From Streptomyces sp. SKN60 (GTDB taxonomy: Bacteria > Actinomycetota > Actinomycetes > Streptomycetales > Streptomycetaceae), in assembly GCF_026236535.1 (NCBI RefSeq), contig NZ_JAHTMW010000036.1, forward strand, positions 1-40,112: DNA of 40,112 bases, written 5' to 3'. Position numbers and translations under genes: made by a program. Below the pieces are notes generated by a model, which was given only the letters and a program-made list of their open reading frames with translations, did no database searches and had not been told where the DNA came from. Below, one piece after another: positions 23,887-34,512 of this stretch; within the stretch, counting starts at the first letter, position 1, and every line of letters begins with the position of its first letter.

Positions 23887-24291
23887 CTACTTCGCCAGGT
23901 GGTCCGGGCCGAACGCCTGCGGGAGCATCTCCGCCAGGGTGACGAACCCGGCGGGCGTCTCCAGGACGAGCTCGGCGCCCCCGAACTCGTAAAGCAGCTG
24001 CCGGCACCGGCCGCACGGCACCAGCGGGCCGCCGCTGCCGTCCACGCACACGAAGTGCGTGAGCCGTCCGCCGCCGGTCGCCTGGAGCTGCGAGACGAGC
24101 CCGCACTCGGCGCACAGGCCGAGGCCGAACGAGGCGTTCTCCACGTTGCAGCCGGAGACCACCCGCCCGTCGTCGGCCAGGGCCGCCGCCCCCACCGGGA
24201 AGCCGGAGTACGGGGCGTAGGCGTGGGACATCGCCTCGCGAGCGACCTTGCGAAGGAGGTCCCAGTCGGCGCCGGGCGGGGGCGTCGTCAC
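23887..24291 (-). CDS. cdd: Cytidine deaminase
   Basis: A 134-residue tetrameric-type zinc cytidine deaminase, converting cytidine or deoxycytidine to uridine or deoxyuridine. The motifs are AYAPYSGFPVGAA, the zinc cysteine and catalytic glutamate region CNVENASFGLGLCAECG, and the second zinc pair PCGRCRQ. GTG 24291 overlaps the permease stop by 4 bases, so it is the last gene of the uptake operon and acts on freshly imported pyrimidine nucleosides. A hairpin follows directly. Confidence 0.95.
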   Translation of the reverse strand: MTTPPPGADWDLLRKVAREAMSHAYAPYSGFPVGAAALADDGRVVSGCNVENASFGLGLCAECGLVSQLQATGGGRLTHFVCVDGSGGPLVPCGRCRQLLYEFGGAELVLETPAGFVTLAEMLPQAFGPDHLAK

Positions 24292-25553
24292 TTGCCCTGG
24301 CCCTTCCGGTACGGCAGACCGTCCGCCTTCGGCATCCGCAGCCGCTGCGCCGACAGGGCAAGGACCAGCAGCGTGGTGATGTACGGGGCGGCGTCGACGA
24401 ACTGGCTCGGGACCTCGTCGGTGAACGCGTACCAGAGGAAGAAGGCGACCGAGAAGGCGGCGGCCAGCGCGGCCGACACGTACTTCTTCTTCCACAGCTG
24501 CCACAGGAAGGCGACCACGAGCAGCGCCGCGACCAGCAGCAGCAGCGCGTGCACGTTCTCGGCGCCGCCGCGCAGCTTGAGGCTGTCGGTGAAGCCGAAC
24601 AGGCCGGCGCCCATGGCCATGCCGCCCGGCATCCAGTTGCCGAAGATCATCGCGGCGAGACCGATGTAACCGCGGCCGCCGGTCTGGCCCTCCTGGTAGA
24701 TGCCGGTGGAGACGATCGCCAGGAACGCGCCGCCGAGGCCCGCGAGGCCGCCGGAGACCGCCACGGCGATGTACTTGTACTTGTAGACGTTGACGCCCAG
24801 CGACTCGGCCGCGACCGGGTTCTCGCCGCAGGAGCGCAGCCGCAGGCCGAAGGCCGTGCGCCACAGCAGCCACCAGGTGGCCGGGATCAGCAGGATGGCG
24901 ACCACCGTGAGCAGCGACAGGTTGGTGACCAGACCGCCGAGCAGGCCGGCGATGTCGGAGATCAGGAACCAGTGCTTCTGCTGGAGGTCCATCAGCCAGT
25001 CCGAGAGCCCCGGGATGGTGATGTCGGTGATCGGATCGATCCGCGGGGACTGCTTGGAGGAGCCGCCCTCGGCCTCGGCGAACGTGAAGTTCGACAGGTA
25101 CTGGGTGAAGCCGACCGCGAGGATGTTGATCGCGACACCGGAGACGATGTGGTTCACGTTGAACGTGACGGTGATGATCGCGTGCAGCAGACCGCCGAGC
25201 GCGCCGCCGAGGATGCCGACGACGACGCCCGTCCACGGGCCCCACTGGTAGCCGGCCCAGGCGCCGAACCAGGTGCCGAGGACCATCATGCCTTCGAGAC
25301 CGATGTTGACGACGCCCGCCCGCTCGGACCACAGACCGCCGAGACCGGCCATGCCGATCGGCACGGCGAGCTGGAGCGCGCCGGAGACCTGGCCGACCGA
25401 GGTGAGGTCGTCGGCCCCGGAGATGACGCGGACCATCGAGAAGAGGACCAGACCGGCCGCGACGAGCAGCAGGATCCAGGGCCAGGTCAGCTTGCGGCGG
25501 CCGCCCGCCTTCTTGGGCGCGGCGCTCGGCTTGGCAACGGTGCCGGTGCTCAT
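24288..25553 (-). CDS. Nucleoside ABC transporter permease 2
   Basis: Integral membrane permease of 421 residues, BPD_transp_2 family (YufQ/NupQ-like). About ten membrane helices are interrupted by the cytoplasmic coupling loop with FGLRLRSCGENPVAAESLG and the conserved SERAGVVNIGLEGMMVLG. Residues 150-180 form an external loop. It starts at ATG 25553 and overlaps both its neighbours by four bases. It should form the channel together with the permease encoded next upstream. Confidence 0.92.
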   Translation of the reverse strand: MSTGTVAKPSAAPKKAGGRRKLTWPWILLLVAAGLVLFSMVRVISGADDLTSVGQVSGALQLAVPIGMAGLGGLWSERAGVVNIGLEGMMVLGTWFGAWAGYQWGPWTGVVVGILGGALGGLLHAIITVTFNVNHIVSGVAINILAVGFTQYLSNFTFAEAEGGSSKQSPRIDPITDITIPGLSDWLMDLQQKHWFLISDIAGLLGGLVTNLSLLTVVAILLIPATWWLLWRTAFGLRLRSCGENPVAAESLGVNVYKYKYIAVAVSGGLAGLGGAFLAIVSTGIYQEGQTGGRGYIGLAAMIFGNWMPGGMAMGAGLFGFTDSLKLRGGAENVHALLLLVAALLVVAFLWQLWKKKYVSAALAAAFSVAFFLWYAFTDEVPSQFVDAAPYITTLLVLALSAQRLRMPKADGLPYRKGQGK

Positions 25554-26664
25554 GCCGCCACCTCCTTGTCGGTCTTGAGGGCGCCGCCGGCGGCCAGCTG
25601 CTCGCCGACCTTCTGCTGCTGGCGGCGGAGGCCGTAACGGCGGACGAGCTCGTAGGAGACGACCACGGCGATCACGATGATGCCCTGCATGATCTGGGTG
25701 ATCTCCTTCGGATAGCCCTCCACGTCGAGCGACGAGGAGGCCTTCTCCAGGAAGGCGAAGAGCAGGGCCGCGAAGAAGATGCCGACCGGGTGGTTGCGGC
25801 CGAGCAGCGCGATGGTGATGGCGGTGAAGCCGACGCCGACCGGGAAGTCGAGGCTGTACGTGTGGGTCTCGCCGAGCAGGGTCGGCATGCCCGACAGACC
25901 GGCGAGGGCGCCGGAGAGCAGCATCGAGGTGAGGATCATCTTCTTGGCGTCGACACCGCTGGCCTGGGCGGCGGACTCGCTGGCGCCGGTGGCGCGCAGG
26001 TCGAAGCCGAACTTGGTGCGGTTGAGGACGAACCAGTAGACGACGCCGAGCGCGAGCGCGACGAAGGTGAAGCCGTAGATGACGCCGTTGCCCTCGCCCA
26101 TGTCGATGCCCGGGAACCAGCCGGACTCGGCGATCTCACCGGTGGTGAGGTTGTTGGAGCCGGCCGGCTGGACGCCGAAGTTCTTCGGCAGGATCAGCCA
26201 GGCGACCAGCGAGGTCGCGATGGCGTTGAGCATGATCGTCGAGACGACCTCGGAGACCCCGCGGGTGGTCTTCAGGATGCCGGCGATGCCGGACCAGATG
26301 GCACCCGTGAGCATCGCGGTGAGCACGATGACCAGGATGTGCAGCGGGCCGGGCAGCTCGACGGACGCGCCGATGAGGGCGGAGACCATCGCGGCGAGCC
26401 GGTACTGGCCGTCGACGCCGATGTTGAAGAGGTTCATCCGGAAGCCGATGGCGACGGCCAGGGCTGCCAGGTAGTAGATCCCGGTCTGGTTGACGATCAG
26501 GACCTGGATGTCCGAGAACCCGGCGTTGTCGATCATCAGCTGGATCGGCTCGATCGGGTCGAGGCCCGTGGCAAGCAGCACCAGCATGGTGAGCACGAAC
26601 GAGGAGACCAGCGCGAGCACCGGGCCGGCGGCCCCGATGATCAGCTTGTCCTTGTCGAATTTCA

Positions 26665-26668
<4 letters not shown>
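25550..26668 (-). CDS. Nucleoside ABC transporter permease 1
   Basis: Integral membrane permease of 372 residues, BPD_transp_2 family (YufP/NupP-like), with about nine helices. IGFRMNLFNIGVDGQYRLAA corresponds to the conserved N-I-G-x-x-G-Q motif, and FGFDLRATGASESAAQASG is the loop that contacts the ATPase. ATG 26668 overlaps the ATPase stop; ATG 26665 is also possible. With permease 2 it forms the heterodimeric transmembrane path for nucleosides. Confidence 0.92.
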
Positions 26669-28371
<1,703 letters not shown>

Positions 28372-28374
<3 letters not shown>

Positions 28375-28387
28375 CTACACGCGTAGC
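28372..28387 (-). promoter_or_regulatory. Operator and -10 of the nucleoside ABC operon
   Basis: Minus strand GCTACGCGTGTAGA (28387-28374) matches the shared palindrome with one core substitution and one outer. TAGATG (28377-28372) continues from it as a candidate -10, placing the start of transcription near 28365. Confidence 0.7.
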
Positions 28388-28425
28388 ACTGCCGAAAATT
28401 GAAAACCCGTACGGGAATGGGGCCG

Positions 28426-28462
28426 GGGCCCGGCTCCAGTGGGAGTCACTGGAGCCGGGCCC
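28426..28462 (-). terminator. Terminator of the BMP lipoprotein gene
   Basis: Stem GGGCCCGGCTCCAGT (28426-28440) with ACTGGAGCCGGGCCC (28448-28462), perfect over 15 pairs. It lies 28 bases beyond the lipoprotein stop and ahead of the ABC operon promoter, so the two units are separated. Confidence 0.83.
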
Positions 28463-28490
28463 GCGGCCTCAGGTCAGGACCTGGGTGCCG

Positions 28491-29549
28491 TTACGGCGCG
28501 GTCTTGACGGTGATCTTGCCGTCGACGATGTCCTTCTTCGCCTGGTCCACGGCGGCGACCATCTCGGTCATGCTCGAGTAGGTCGGGTTCGAGGTGGCGA
28601 GGCCGACGCCGTCCGTCGCGAGGCCGTAGCGGACCTCACCGGACTGCGGCTTGCCGTCCTTGACCGACTTGATCAGGTTGTAGACGGCGCCCTGGACGTT
28701 CTTGGTGACCGAGGTCAGGATGTGGTCCTTGTAGGCGGCCAGACCCTTCTGGTTGTACTGGTCCGAGTCCACGCCGATGGCCCACTTGCCGGCCTTGGCG
28801 GTGGCCTCGATCGCGCCGGAGCCGGCGAGACCGGCGGCCGCGTAGATCACGTCGGCGCCCTTGTCGAGCTGGCCCTGCGCGGCGGCCTTGCCGAGGTCGG
28901 GCTTCGAGAAGCCGTCGAAGTTCGGCGGCTGGGTCAGGTACTGGGTGAGCACCTTCGCCTTGGGGTTGGTGGCCTTGACGCCCTGGGTGAAGCCCGCCTC
29001 GAACTTCTTGATCAGCGGAACCTCGACACCGCCGATGAAGCCGACCGTGCCGGTCTTGGACGCCTTGGCGGCGGCGACGCCGGCCAGGTAGGAGCCCTGC
29101 TCCTCGTTGAAGACGAGGTTGGCGATGTTCGGGCCGGTCTTCGACGTGTCGTCGATGAGGCCGAAGGTCGTCTTCGGGAACTGCTTGGCGACCTTCTCGA
29201 TGGCCGGGGCGTAGGCGAAGCCGACACCGATGACCGGGTTGTTCCCGGCGCGGGCCAGCGCGGTCAGGCGCTGCACCTTGTCGGCGTCGCCCTCACCGGC
29301 GGACGGCTCGGCCTCGGAGCCCTTGACGCCCAGGTCGTCCTCGGCCTGCTTCAGGCCCGCGTAGGCGGCGTCGTTGAAGGACTGGTCGCCGCGGCCGCCG
29401 ATGTCGTAGGCGATGGCGACCTTGGTGGCACCCGCGCTGGAGCTGGAGCTCGAGCCCGAGTCCGTCGACGACTTGCCACACGCGGTGGCGGACAGGGCGA
29501 GCGCCGCGGAGGCGATGCCCACGGTCGTGATCCTGGTGATCCGGCGCAA
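28491..29549 (-). CDS. BMP-family nucleoside-binding lipoprotein
   Basis: A 352-residue basic-membrane-protein (PnrA/TmpC-like) lipoprotein that captures nucleosides for the ABC transporter. The signal peptide MRRITRITTVGIASAALALS ends in the lipobox SATAC (cysteine 24), followed by a Ser/Gly linker. The binding domain shows YDIGGRGDQSFNDAAYAGL, NPVIGVGFAYAPAIEKVA, and NEEQGSYLAGVAAA, typical of purine-nucleoside binders. TTG 29549 is the start, with GAAGGGA about eight bases upstream as ribosome-binding site. It has its own operator-bearing promoter. Confidence 0.93.
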   Translation of the reverse strand: MRRITRITTVGIASAALALSATACGKSSTDSGSSSSSSAGATKVAIAYDIGGRGDQSFNDAAYAGLKQAEDDLGVKGSEAEPSAGEGDADKVQRLTALARAGNNPVIGVGFAYAPAIEKVAKQFPKTTFGLIDDTSKTGPNIANLVFNEEQGSYLAGVAAAKASKTGTVGFIGGVEVPLIKKFEAGFTQGVKATNPKAKVLTQYLTQPPNFDGFSKPDLGKAAAQGQLDKGADVIYAAAGLAGSGAIEATAKAGKWAIGVDSDQYNQKGLAAYKDHILTSVTKNVQGAVYNLIKSVKDGKPQSGEVRYGLATDGVGLATSNPTYSSMTEMVAAVDQAKKDIVDGKITVKTAP

Positions 29550-29610
29550 GAGGAGGGTCCCTTCAAGACTGACCGAAAGCGCCTCTTCCGGCGCTGGTTT
29601 CGCGGCGATC

Positions 29611-29624
29611 GTAACGCGCGTAGA
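29611..29624 (-). promoter_or_regulatory. Operator of the BMP lipoprotein gene
   Basis: Minus strand TCTACGCGCGTTAC (29624-29611) matches the shared 14-bp palindrome at 11 positions, with the departures confined to one end. A candidate -10 TACGAT begins within it, with TTTAAC 16 bases upstream as -35. Confidence 0.6.
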
Positions 29625-29626
29625 TG

Positions 29627-29864
29627 TCAGTTAAAGACCCGTTCATGAGTCGTTATCGGATCGACGCGAACCGGCCAGGGGGGCCACCCCCGGCGTCCGG
29701 CCCGATACCGCCCGTCATACACGCTGGTACGGGCGTTCGGGCCGGGCTCGTAAGCGACACGCCGGGGGCTGGGCCGGACGGATGAAGGGGGTCCGGCCGG
29801 CCATTAAGTCGTACTTATAGTCTGGATTTCGCCGTCGGCGGAGGCGGCCGCGAGAGGTGCGGGT
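29627..29864. other. Intergenic region without a gene
   Basis: No coding region is supported here. It holds an imperfect hairpin at 29698-29744 (CGGCCCGATACCGCCCGT against ACGGGCGTTCGGGCCG), a plausible terminator for the amidohydrolase gene. An unusually AT-rich patch, ATTAAGTCGTACTTATAG, at 29803-29820 contains TAAGT/ACTTA arms and TATA-like hexamers on both strands; it could be a promoter reading towards the BMP gene, but this is weak. Confidence 0.45.
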
Positions 29865-31097
29865 TCAGCGCCCGGGCGTGCCGTCGAGGAGGGCCGCCGC
29901 GGTGAAGAGCTCGACGCCGACCTGGATGGCCCGCTCGTCCACGTCGAAGTCGCCGGCGTGCAGGTCGCGGACCCGGGTGTCGCCGGGGGTGCGCACCCCG
30001 AGCCGGGCCATGGCGCCGGGCACGTGCTCCAGGTACCAGGAGAAGTCCTCGCCGCCGAGGGACTGCTCGGTGTCCTCGACCGAGTCGAGGCCGCGCCGGG
30101 CGGTCATGGCGTCGCGGACGAGCTCGGTGACGACCGGGTCGTTGACCACCGGGGGCACACCGCGGACGTAGTCGACGGTCGACTTGGCGCGGTGCAGCGT
30201 GGCGACCTCGTCGATCGCCGCGTGCACCAGGTCGGGGGCCTCGCGCCAGGTGGGCAGGTCGAGGCAGCGGACGGTGCCGGAGAGCTCGGCGTGCTGCGGG
30301 ATGACGTTCGGGGCGTGCCCGGACTCGATCCGGCCCCAGGTGACCGAGAGGCCGGAGCGGGCGTCCACCCGGCGGGCGAGCACGGCGGGCACGTCGACCG
30401 CGATCCGGGCGGCGGCGGTGACGAGGTCGGTGGTGAGGTGCGGGCGGGCGGTGTGTCCGCCGGGGCCGTCGAGGGTGACCTCAAGACGGTCGCAGGCGGA
30501 GGTGATGGGCCCGACGCGAAGGCCGATCTTCCCGGCGTCGACCTTGGGGTCGCAGTGCACGGCGATGATCCGGCCGACCCCGTCCAGGACGCCCGCCTCG
30601 ACGGCGTCGGCGGCCCCGCCGGGCAGCACCTCCTCGGCGGGCTGGAAGAGCAGCCGTACGGCGGCGGGGAGGCGGCCCTGCCGGTCGAGCTCGGCGAGCA
30701 CGAGCCCGGCGCCGAGGACGGTCGTGGTGTGGACGTCGTGGCCGCAGGCGTGGGCGCGGTTCTGTTCGGTGGAGCGGTACGGGACGGTCTTCACGTCCGG
30801 GATGGGCAGCGCGTCCAGGTCGGCGCGGATCGCCAGCATCGGGCGTTTGCGGTCCCAGGTCCCGATGTCGCAGACGAGTCCCGTGCCGCCGGGCAGGACC
30901 CGCGGGCGGAGCCCCGCGGCCTCGAGCCGGGCCTTGACGGCGGCGGTGGTACGGAACTCCTGGTTGCCGAGCTCGGGGTGCATGTGCAAGTCCCTGCGGA
31001 ACGCGATCAGTTCGGTGCGCAGGGATTCGGACAGCGTTCCGGGCAGCGCTGCGGGCGCCGCTCCGGGGCCGGGCTCACGGGACTTCAACTGGTTCAC
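29865..31097 (-). CDS. M20-family amidohydrolase
   Basis: A 410-residue metallopeptidase-fold amidohydrolase of the hippurate/IAA-amino-acid hydrolase group. Metal-site motifs include FRRDLHMHPELGNQE, AIRADLDALPI, HACGHDVHTTTVLG, LFQPAEEVLPGGA and QSLGGEDFSWYL. The dimerisation insert begins near GPGGHTARPHL. It would cleave N-acyl amino acids or similar amides; the substrate is not predictable. GTG 31097 is preceded closely by AAAGG, and TTG 31088 is an alternative. It lacks the nucleoside operator and lies between the salvage genes and the wall-polymer genes. Confidence 0.9.
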   Translation of the reverse strand: MNQLKSREPGPGAAPAALPGTLSESLRTELIAFRRDLHMHPELGNQEFRTTAAVKARLEAAGLRPRVLPGGTGLVCDIGTWDRKRPMLAIRADLDALPIPDVKTVPYRSTEQNRAHACGHDVHTTTVLGAGLVLAELDRQGRLPAAVRLLFQPAEEVLPGGAADAVEAGVLDGVGRIIAVHCDPKVDAGKIGLRVGPITSACDRLEVTLDGPGGHTARPHLTTDLVTAAARIAVDVPAVLARRVDARSGLSVTWGRIESGHAPNVIPQHAELSGTVRCLDLPTWREAPDLVHAAIDEVATLHRAKSTVDYVRGVPPVVNDPVVTELVRDAMTARRGLDSVEDTEQSLGGEDFSWYLEHVPGAMARLGVRTPGDTRVRDLHAGDFDVDERAIQVGVELFTAAALLDGTPGR

Positions 31098-31213
31098 CTT
31101 TTGAAGGGTAGGCCCCCGGAGAGGTCAACTGCCCGATGATCACGAAAAGTTCAGCCCCTTAGGGGAAAAGAATCTCATTCCCTGGGCATGACGGTCACCC
31201 TCTGTGGGTACGC

Positions 31214-32407
31214 TTAACCGAATTCGAGTCTCTCGGTGCCGGTGGCGGTGCCCGCGACGCCGGACAGGAAGCCCTGGGCACGCGGGGAGGCGTTCGCGCG
31301 GAGCCACTCGGGGGCGATCTCGCAGACGGCGACCTTCACGCCGGTGCCGGCCAGGGCCAGTGGCAGGGTGTGCACGACCGTGGACGGAAAGCTGACGATG
31401 GTGCGGCCGATGGGGCCGCGGCGGGCGATCAGCTCCAGCGGCAGATCGGGGCGGACCACTTCCAGGCCGGTCTCCACGGCGATCCGGTGGAGCTTCTCGG
31501 CGCTCTCGCGGCGGTGCGCGAAGTAGCGGGTGGCGCCGTGGGTGCGGGCCAGGACGGTGACGGCCCGCAGATACTCGTCGGGGTCGACGACCCCGGTCTC
31601 CACGAGCGAGGTGCCGACCAGGTCGGCGCCGCGGGTGAGCCGGGGCGGGCCGAAGCGGGACCGGGTCCAGGCGAAGTCGTTGACGGTGACCGTGGTGCCC
31701 GCGGGCGGTTCGACCGGCAGCGAGGTGAAGATCTCCACGGTACGGCGCGGGCCGGGCGCCAGCTTGCGGCGGGCCAGCGAGGTGACCGGCGCGAGCACCA
31801 GCTCGCGCGGCCCGCGGCTGCCGCCCCGCCGGTGCCAGCGCACCAGCCGCTCGCCGCGCGCGAGTTGGGCGGCGAACTCCATGGTGGCGGTGCCGTCGTC
31901 GACGACGGTGACCCGGCGCGGGCCGTACAGCGTGAGCAGCAGCTGCACGTACCGCGAGAACGGATCCCCCACGATCACCCGCTCCGCCGCCCGCAACGGC
32001 CCGGCGAGCTCCCGCAACGTACTGACCACGGCCCCCTTCCCCTGCCGCGCCTCCTGCCACTTCACGGTGACCCCCTCGTCCCGCGCGAGCTGCGCCATCC
32101 GGCGCAGCTGCCCGCGGGACATGGGGTCGGTGGGCGACAGGACGACGATGGTGAGGCCGACGTGGGCGAGGGAGGGGGCGGGGACGGCGGAGCCGTCGGG
32201 GGCCGGGTCGCCGGGGCCGCCGGCGGGTGCCTGGCCGGGGGCCGTGACGGGCCCCTGGGCCCCGCTCCCCCGCCGGGCCGGCTGGCGCGGGACCGCGGGC
32301 AGGCGGGGGGCGGGGGTGGGGGTGGGCCGGAGGGTGGACGCGTGGGCCCATTCCAGGACGTTCAGGAGCTGGACCGGGCTCTCGACGAACGCCAGCCGGC
32401 TGGTCAT
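31214..32407 (-). CDS. Polysialyltransferase-like glycosyltransferase A
   Basis: A 397-residue protein of the bacterial alpha-2,8-polysialyltransferase-like family. It begins MTSRLAFVESPVQLLNVLEW, typical of the family's first strand. A Pro/Ala/Gly-rich insert (about residues 27-82) interrupts the N-terminal domain. VIVGDPFSRYVQLLLTLYG, VTVVDDGTATM, ATRYFAHRRESAEKL and FPSTVVHTLPLAL follow, the last two being the HP-like and SS/T nucleotide-sugar motifs. It overlaps neB-type gene upstream by four bases and should polymerise the Kdn-like sugar from CMP-sugar on the cytoplasmic side. It corresponds by position to S. coelicolor SCO4881, implicated in teichulosonic acid synthesis. Confidence 0.8.
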   Translation of the reverse strand: MTSRLAFVESPVQLLNVLEWAHASTLRPTPTPAPRLPAVPRQPARRGSGAQGPVTAPGQAPAGGPGDPAPDGSAVPAPSLAHVGLTIVVLSPTDPMSRGQLRRMAQLARDEGVTVKWQEARQGKGAVVSTLRELAGPLRAAERVIVGDPFSRYVQLLLTLYGPRRVTVVDDGTATMEFAAQLARGERLVRWHRRGGSRGPRELVLAPVTSLARRKLAPGPRRTVEIFTSLPVEPPAGTTVTVNDFAWTRSRFGPPRLTRGADLVGTSLVETGVVDPDEYLRAVTVLARTHGATRYFAHRRESAEKLHRIAVETGLEVVRPDLPLELIARRGPIGRTIVSFPSTVVHTLPLALAGTGVKVAVCEIAPEWLRANASPRAQGFLSGVAGTATGTERLEFG

Positions 32408-33297
32408 GCGGCGACGACGCCCGGGACCCGGCGGAGCTTCTTCATCGGGCCGAGCTCCGACTCGTAGACCTTCTTGACGCCGTCGCCGAGCGCGGTCTCG
32501 ATGGTGCGGATGTCGCGGACCAGGCGCTGGAGGCCCTGGGGCTCGACGGAGGCGGCCTGGTCGGAGCCCCACATGGCGCGGTCGAGGGTGATGTGGCGCT
32601 CGACGAAGGTGGCGCCGAGGGCGACCGCGGCGAGGGTGGTCTGGAGGCCGGTCTCGTGGCCGGAGTAGCCGATCGGGACGTTCGGGTACTCCTCCTGGAG
32701 CGTCTGGATGACGCGCAGGTTGAGCTCCTCGGCCTTGGCCGGGTAGGTGGAGGTGGCGTGGCAGAGCAGGATGTTGTCGCTGCCCAGGACCTCGACCGCG
32801 TGGCGGATCTGCTTCGGGGTGGACATGCCGGTGGAGAGGATCACCGTGCGGCCGGTGGCGCGCAGCTCGCGGAGCAGTTCGTCGTCGGTGAGGGAGGCGG
32901 AGGCCACCTTGTGGGCGGGGACGTCGAACTTCTCCAGGAAGGCGACGGCCTCGGTGTCCCACGGCGAGGCGAACCACTCGATGCCGCGCTTCTTGCAGTG
33001 CTCGTCGATGGCGCGGTACTCGTCCTCGCCGAACTCCACGCGGTGGCGGTAGTCGATGTAGGTCATCCGGCCCCACGGGGTGTCGCGCTCGATGTCCCAC
33101 TGGTCGCGCGGGGTGCAGATCTCCGGGGTGCGCTTCTGGAACTTCACGGCGTCACAGCCCGCCTCGGCGGCCACGTCGATGAGCTTGAAGGCGTTGTCGA
33201 GGTCGCCGTTGTGGTTGATGCCGATCTCGCCGCAGACGTAGACGGACTGGCCCGGGCCGGCGGTCTTGGTGCCGAGGGTGCGCAGACGGGAGTTCAT
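32404..33297 (-). CDS. neuB: NeuB-like nonulosonate synthase without SAF domain
   Basis: A 297-residue TIM-barrel synthase of the sialic-acid synthase family, condensing phosphoenolpyruvate with a hexose or N-acyl-hexosamine. Typical motifs are CGEIGINHNGDLDNAFKLI, DAVKFQKRTPE, KVASASLTDDELL, STGMSTPKQI, IGYSGHETG and FVERHITLDRAMWGSDQAAS. It ends soon after the barrel, at KKLRRVPGVVAA, so the C-terminal SAF (antifreeze-like) domain of about 60 residues is missing. ATG 33297 is 9 bases after the cytidylyltransferase stop. In S. coelicolor the neighbouring genes make a Kdn-containing teichulosonic acid, so the substrate may be mannose or its phosphate. Confidence 0.88.
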   Translation of the reverse strand: MNSRLRTLGTKTAGPGQSVYVCGEIGINHNGDLDNAFKLIDVAAEAGCDAVKFQKRTPEICTPRDQWDIERDTPWGRMTYIDYRHRVEFGEDEYRAIDEHCKKRGIEWFASPWDTEAVAFLEKFDVPAHKVASASLTDDELLRELRATGRTVILSTGMSTPKQIRHAVEVLGSDNILLCHATSTYPAKAEELNLRVIQTLQEEYPNVPIGYSGHETGLQTTLAAVALGATFVERHITLDRAMWGSDQAASVEPQGLQRLVRDIRTIETALGDGVKKVYESELGPMKKLRRVPGVVAA

Positions 33298-33306
33298 GAT
33301 CGTTCC

Positions 33307-34512
33307 TTACCGGTTGGGCGAGTTGGGGGTGTTGAGCTCGGGTCCGAGGAGCCAGGCGGCGATCTCGCGGATGGCTCCGGAGCCGCCGGGGGTGTCGGTG
33401 ACCGCGCGGGCGGCGGCCCGTACGGAGTCGTGGGCGCTGCCCACCGCGACGGGCCAGCCAACGAGGTGGAAGCAGGGCAGGTCGTTGACGTCGTTGCCGG
33501 CGTAGAGCACGCGCTGCGGGTCGATGCCCTGCTCGTCGCACCACTGCTTGAGGGCGAGGTCCTTGCGGTCCACGCCGTGCAGCACGGGAATGCGGAGCTT
33601 GCGGGCGCGGGCGGCGACGACGGGGTTCTGCTCGGTGGAGAGGATGAGCAGCGGGACGCCGGCCTTGCGCAGGGCGGCGATGCCGAGGCCGTCGCCGCGG
33701 TGCACGGAGACGAACTCGCGGCCGTCGGCGTCGATGTGGACCCGGTCGTCGGTCTGCGTGCCGTCGAAGTCGAGGACGACGGCGTCGACGTCGGCGAGGA
33801 CCGGGGTGACCGGCGCGTCGAGCAGCGGCGCGAGGGCCCGGGAGCGGGCCAGGTCGTGCGGGTCGTCGATCTCCAGGACCCGGGCCGGGTCGGTGACGAC
33901 GAGTTCGGTGCGGCCGAAGAAGCGGTGCCGGTGGGTGCGGAAGCCGTCGGCGGCCATCGCATAGACCGAGCCGGTCTCCAGGTACTCGGGCTCGCGGTCC
34001 TGGCGGCGCGGCCGGTGGGCCTTGTCGTGGTTGACGCCGAGGGCGCCGCCGTCGTTCTCCCGCCAGAGGAAGCCGTGGCTGGGGGCGGCGGTGAAGGCGG
34101 TGTCGGCGGCGCCCTCGGTGATCCGGCGGGCGGTCTCGTCGACCTCGACGGCGGTCAGGAAGGGGCTGGTGCACTGGACGAGCAGGACCACGTCGGCGGT
34201 GCGGCCGTGGGTGGCCTCGAAGGCGTCCATGGCGTGCAGCACGGCGGACTCGCTGGTCGCGGTGTCGCCGGAGAGCTCGGCGGGGCGGCGCACGGCCTCG
34301 GCGCCGAAGGCGCGGGCGGTGTCCGCGATGGCCGCATCGTCGGTGGAGACCACGACGTGGGTCACCGCCGGGGCGCCGAGGCAGGCCCGGACGGCCCGGC
34401 CGACCAGCGGGATCCCGGCGACCGGGGCGAGGTTCTTGGCGGGGACGCCCTTGGAGCCGCCCCGTGCGGGGATGACGGCGAGCACGGTCGGGACGGGAGC
34501 GGGTGTGGGCAT
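33307..34512 (-). CDS. CMP-nonulosonate synthase fused to HAD phosphatase
   Basis: A 401-residue fusion. Residues 1 to about 230 are a NeuA-like cytidylyltransferase: VIPARGGSKGVPAKNLAPVA with the CTP-binding loop, LLVQCTSPF, and ETGSVYAMAADGFR. About 240 to 390 form a KdsC-type HAD phosphatase: VVLDFDGTQTDD with nucleophile aspartate, LLILSTEQNP, and VLYAGNDVNDLPCFHLVG. It could both dephosphorylate the 9-phosphate sugar and activate it with CTP. The start ATG 34512 shares one base with the upstream stop. Domain order matches vertebrate CMAS. Confidence 0.9.
   Translation of the reverse strand: MPTPAPVPTVLAVIPARGGSKGVPAKNLAPVAGIPLVGRAVRACLGAPAVTHVVVSTDDAAIADTARAFGAEAVRRPAELSGDTATSESAVLHAMDAFEATHGRTADVVLLVQCTSPFLTAVEVDETARRITEGAADTAFTAAPSHGFLWRENDGGALGVNHDKAHRPRRQDREPEYLETGSVYAMAADGFRTHRHRFFGRTELVVTDPARVLEIDDPHDLARSRALAPLLDAPVTPVLADVDAVVLDFDGTQTDDRVHIDADGREFVSVHRGDGLGIAALRKAGVPLLILSTEQNPVVAARARKLRIPVLHGVDRKDLALKQWCDEQGIDPQRVLYAGNDVNDLPCFHLVGWPVAVGSAHDSVRAAARAVTDTPGGSGAIREIAAWLLGPELNTPNSPNR

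Noticed and set aside
29698..29864. Riboswitch before the BMP lipoprotein gene
   Set aside because: The hairpin and AT-rich patch do not match any recognised riboswitch, and the predicted promoter lies downstream of them.
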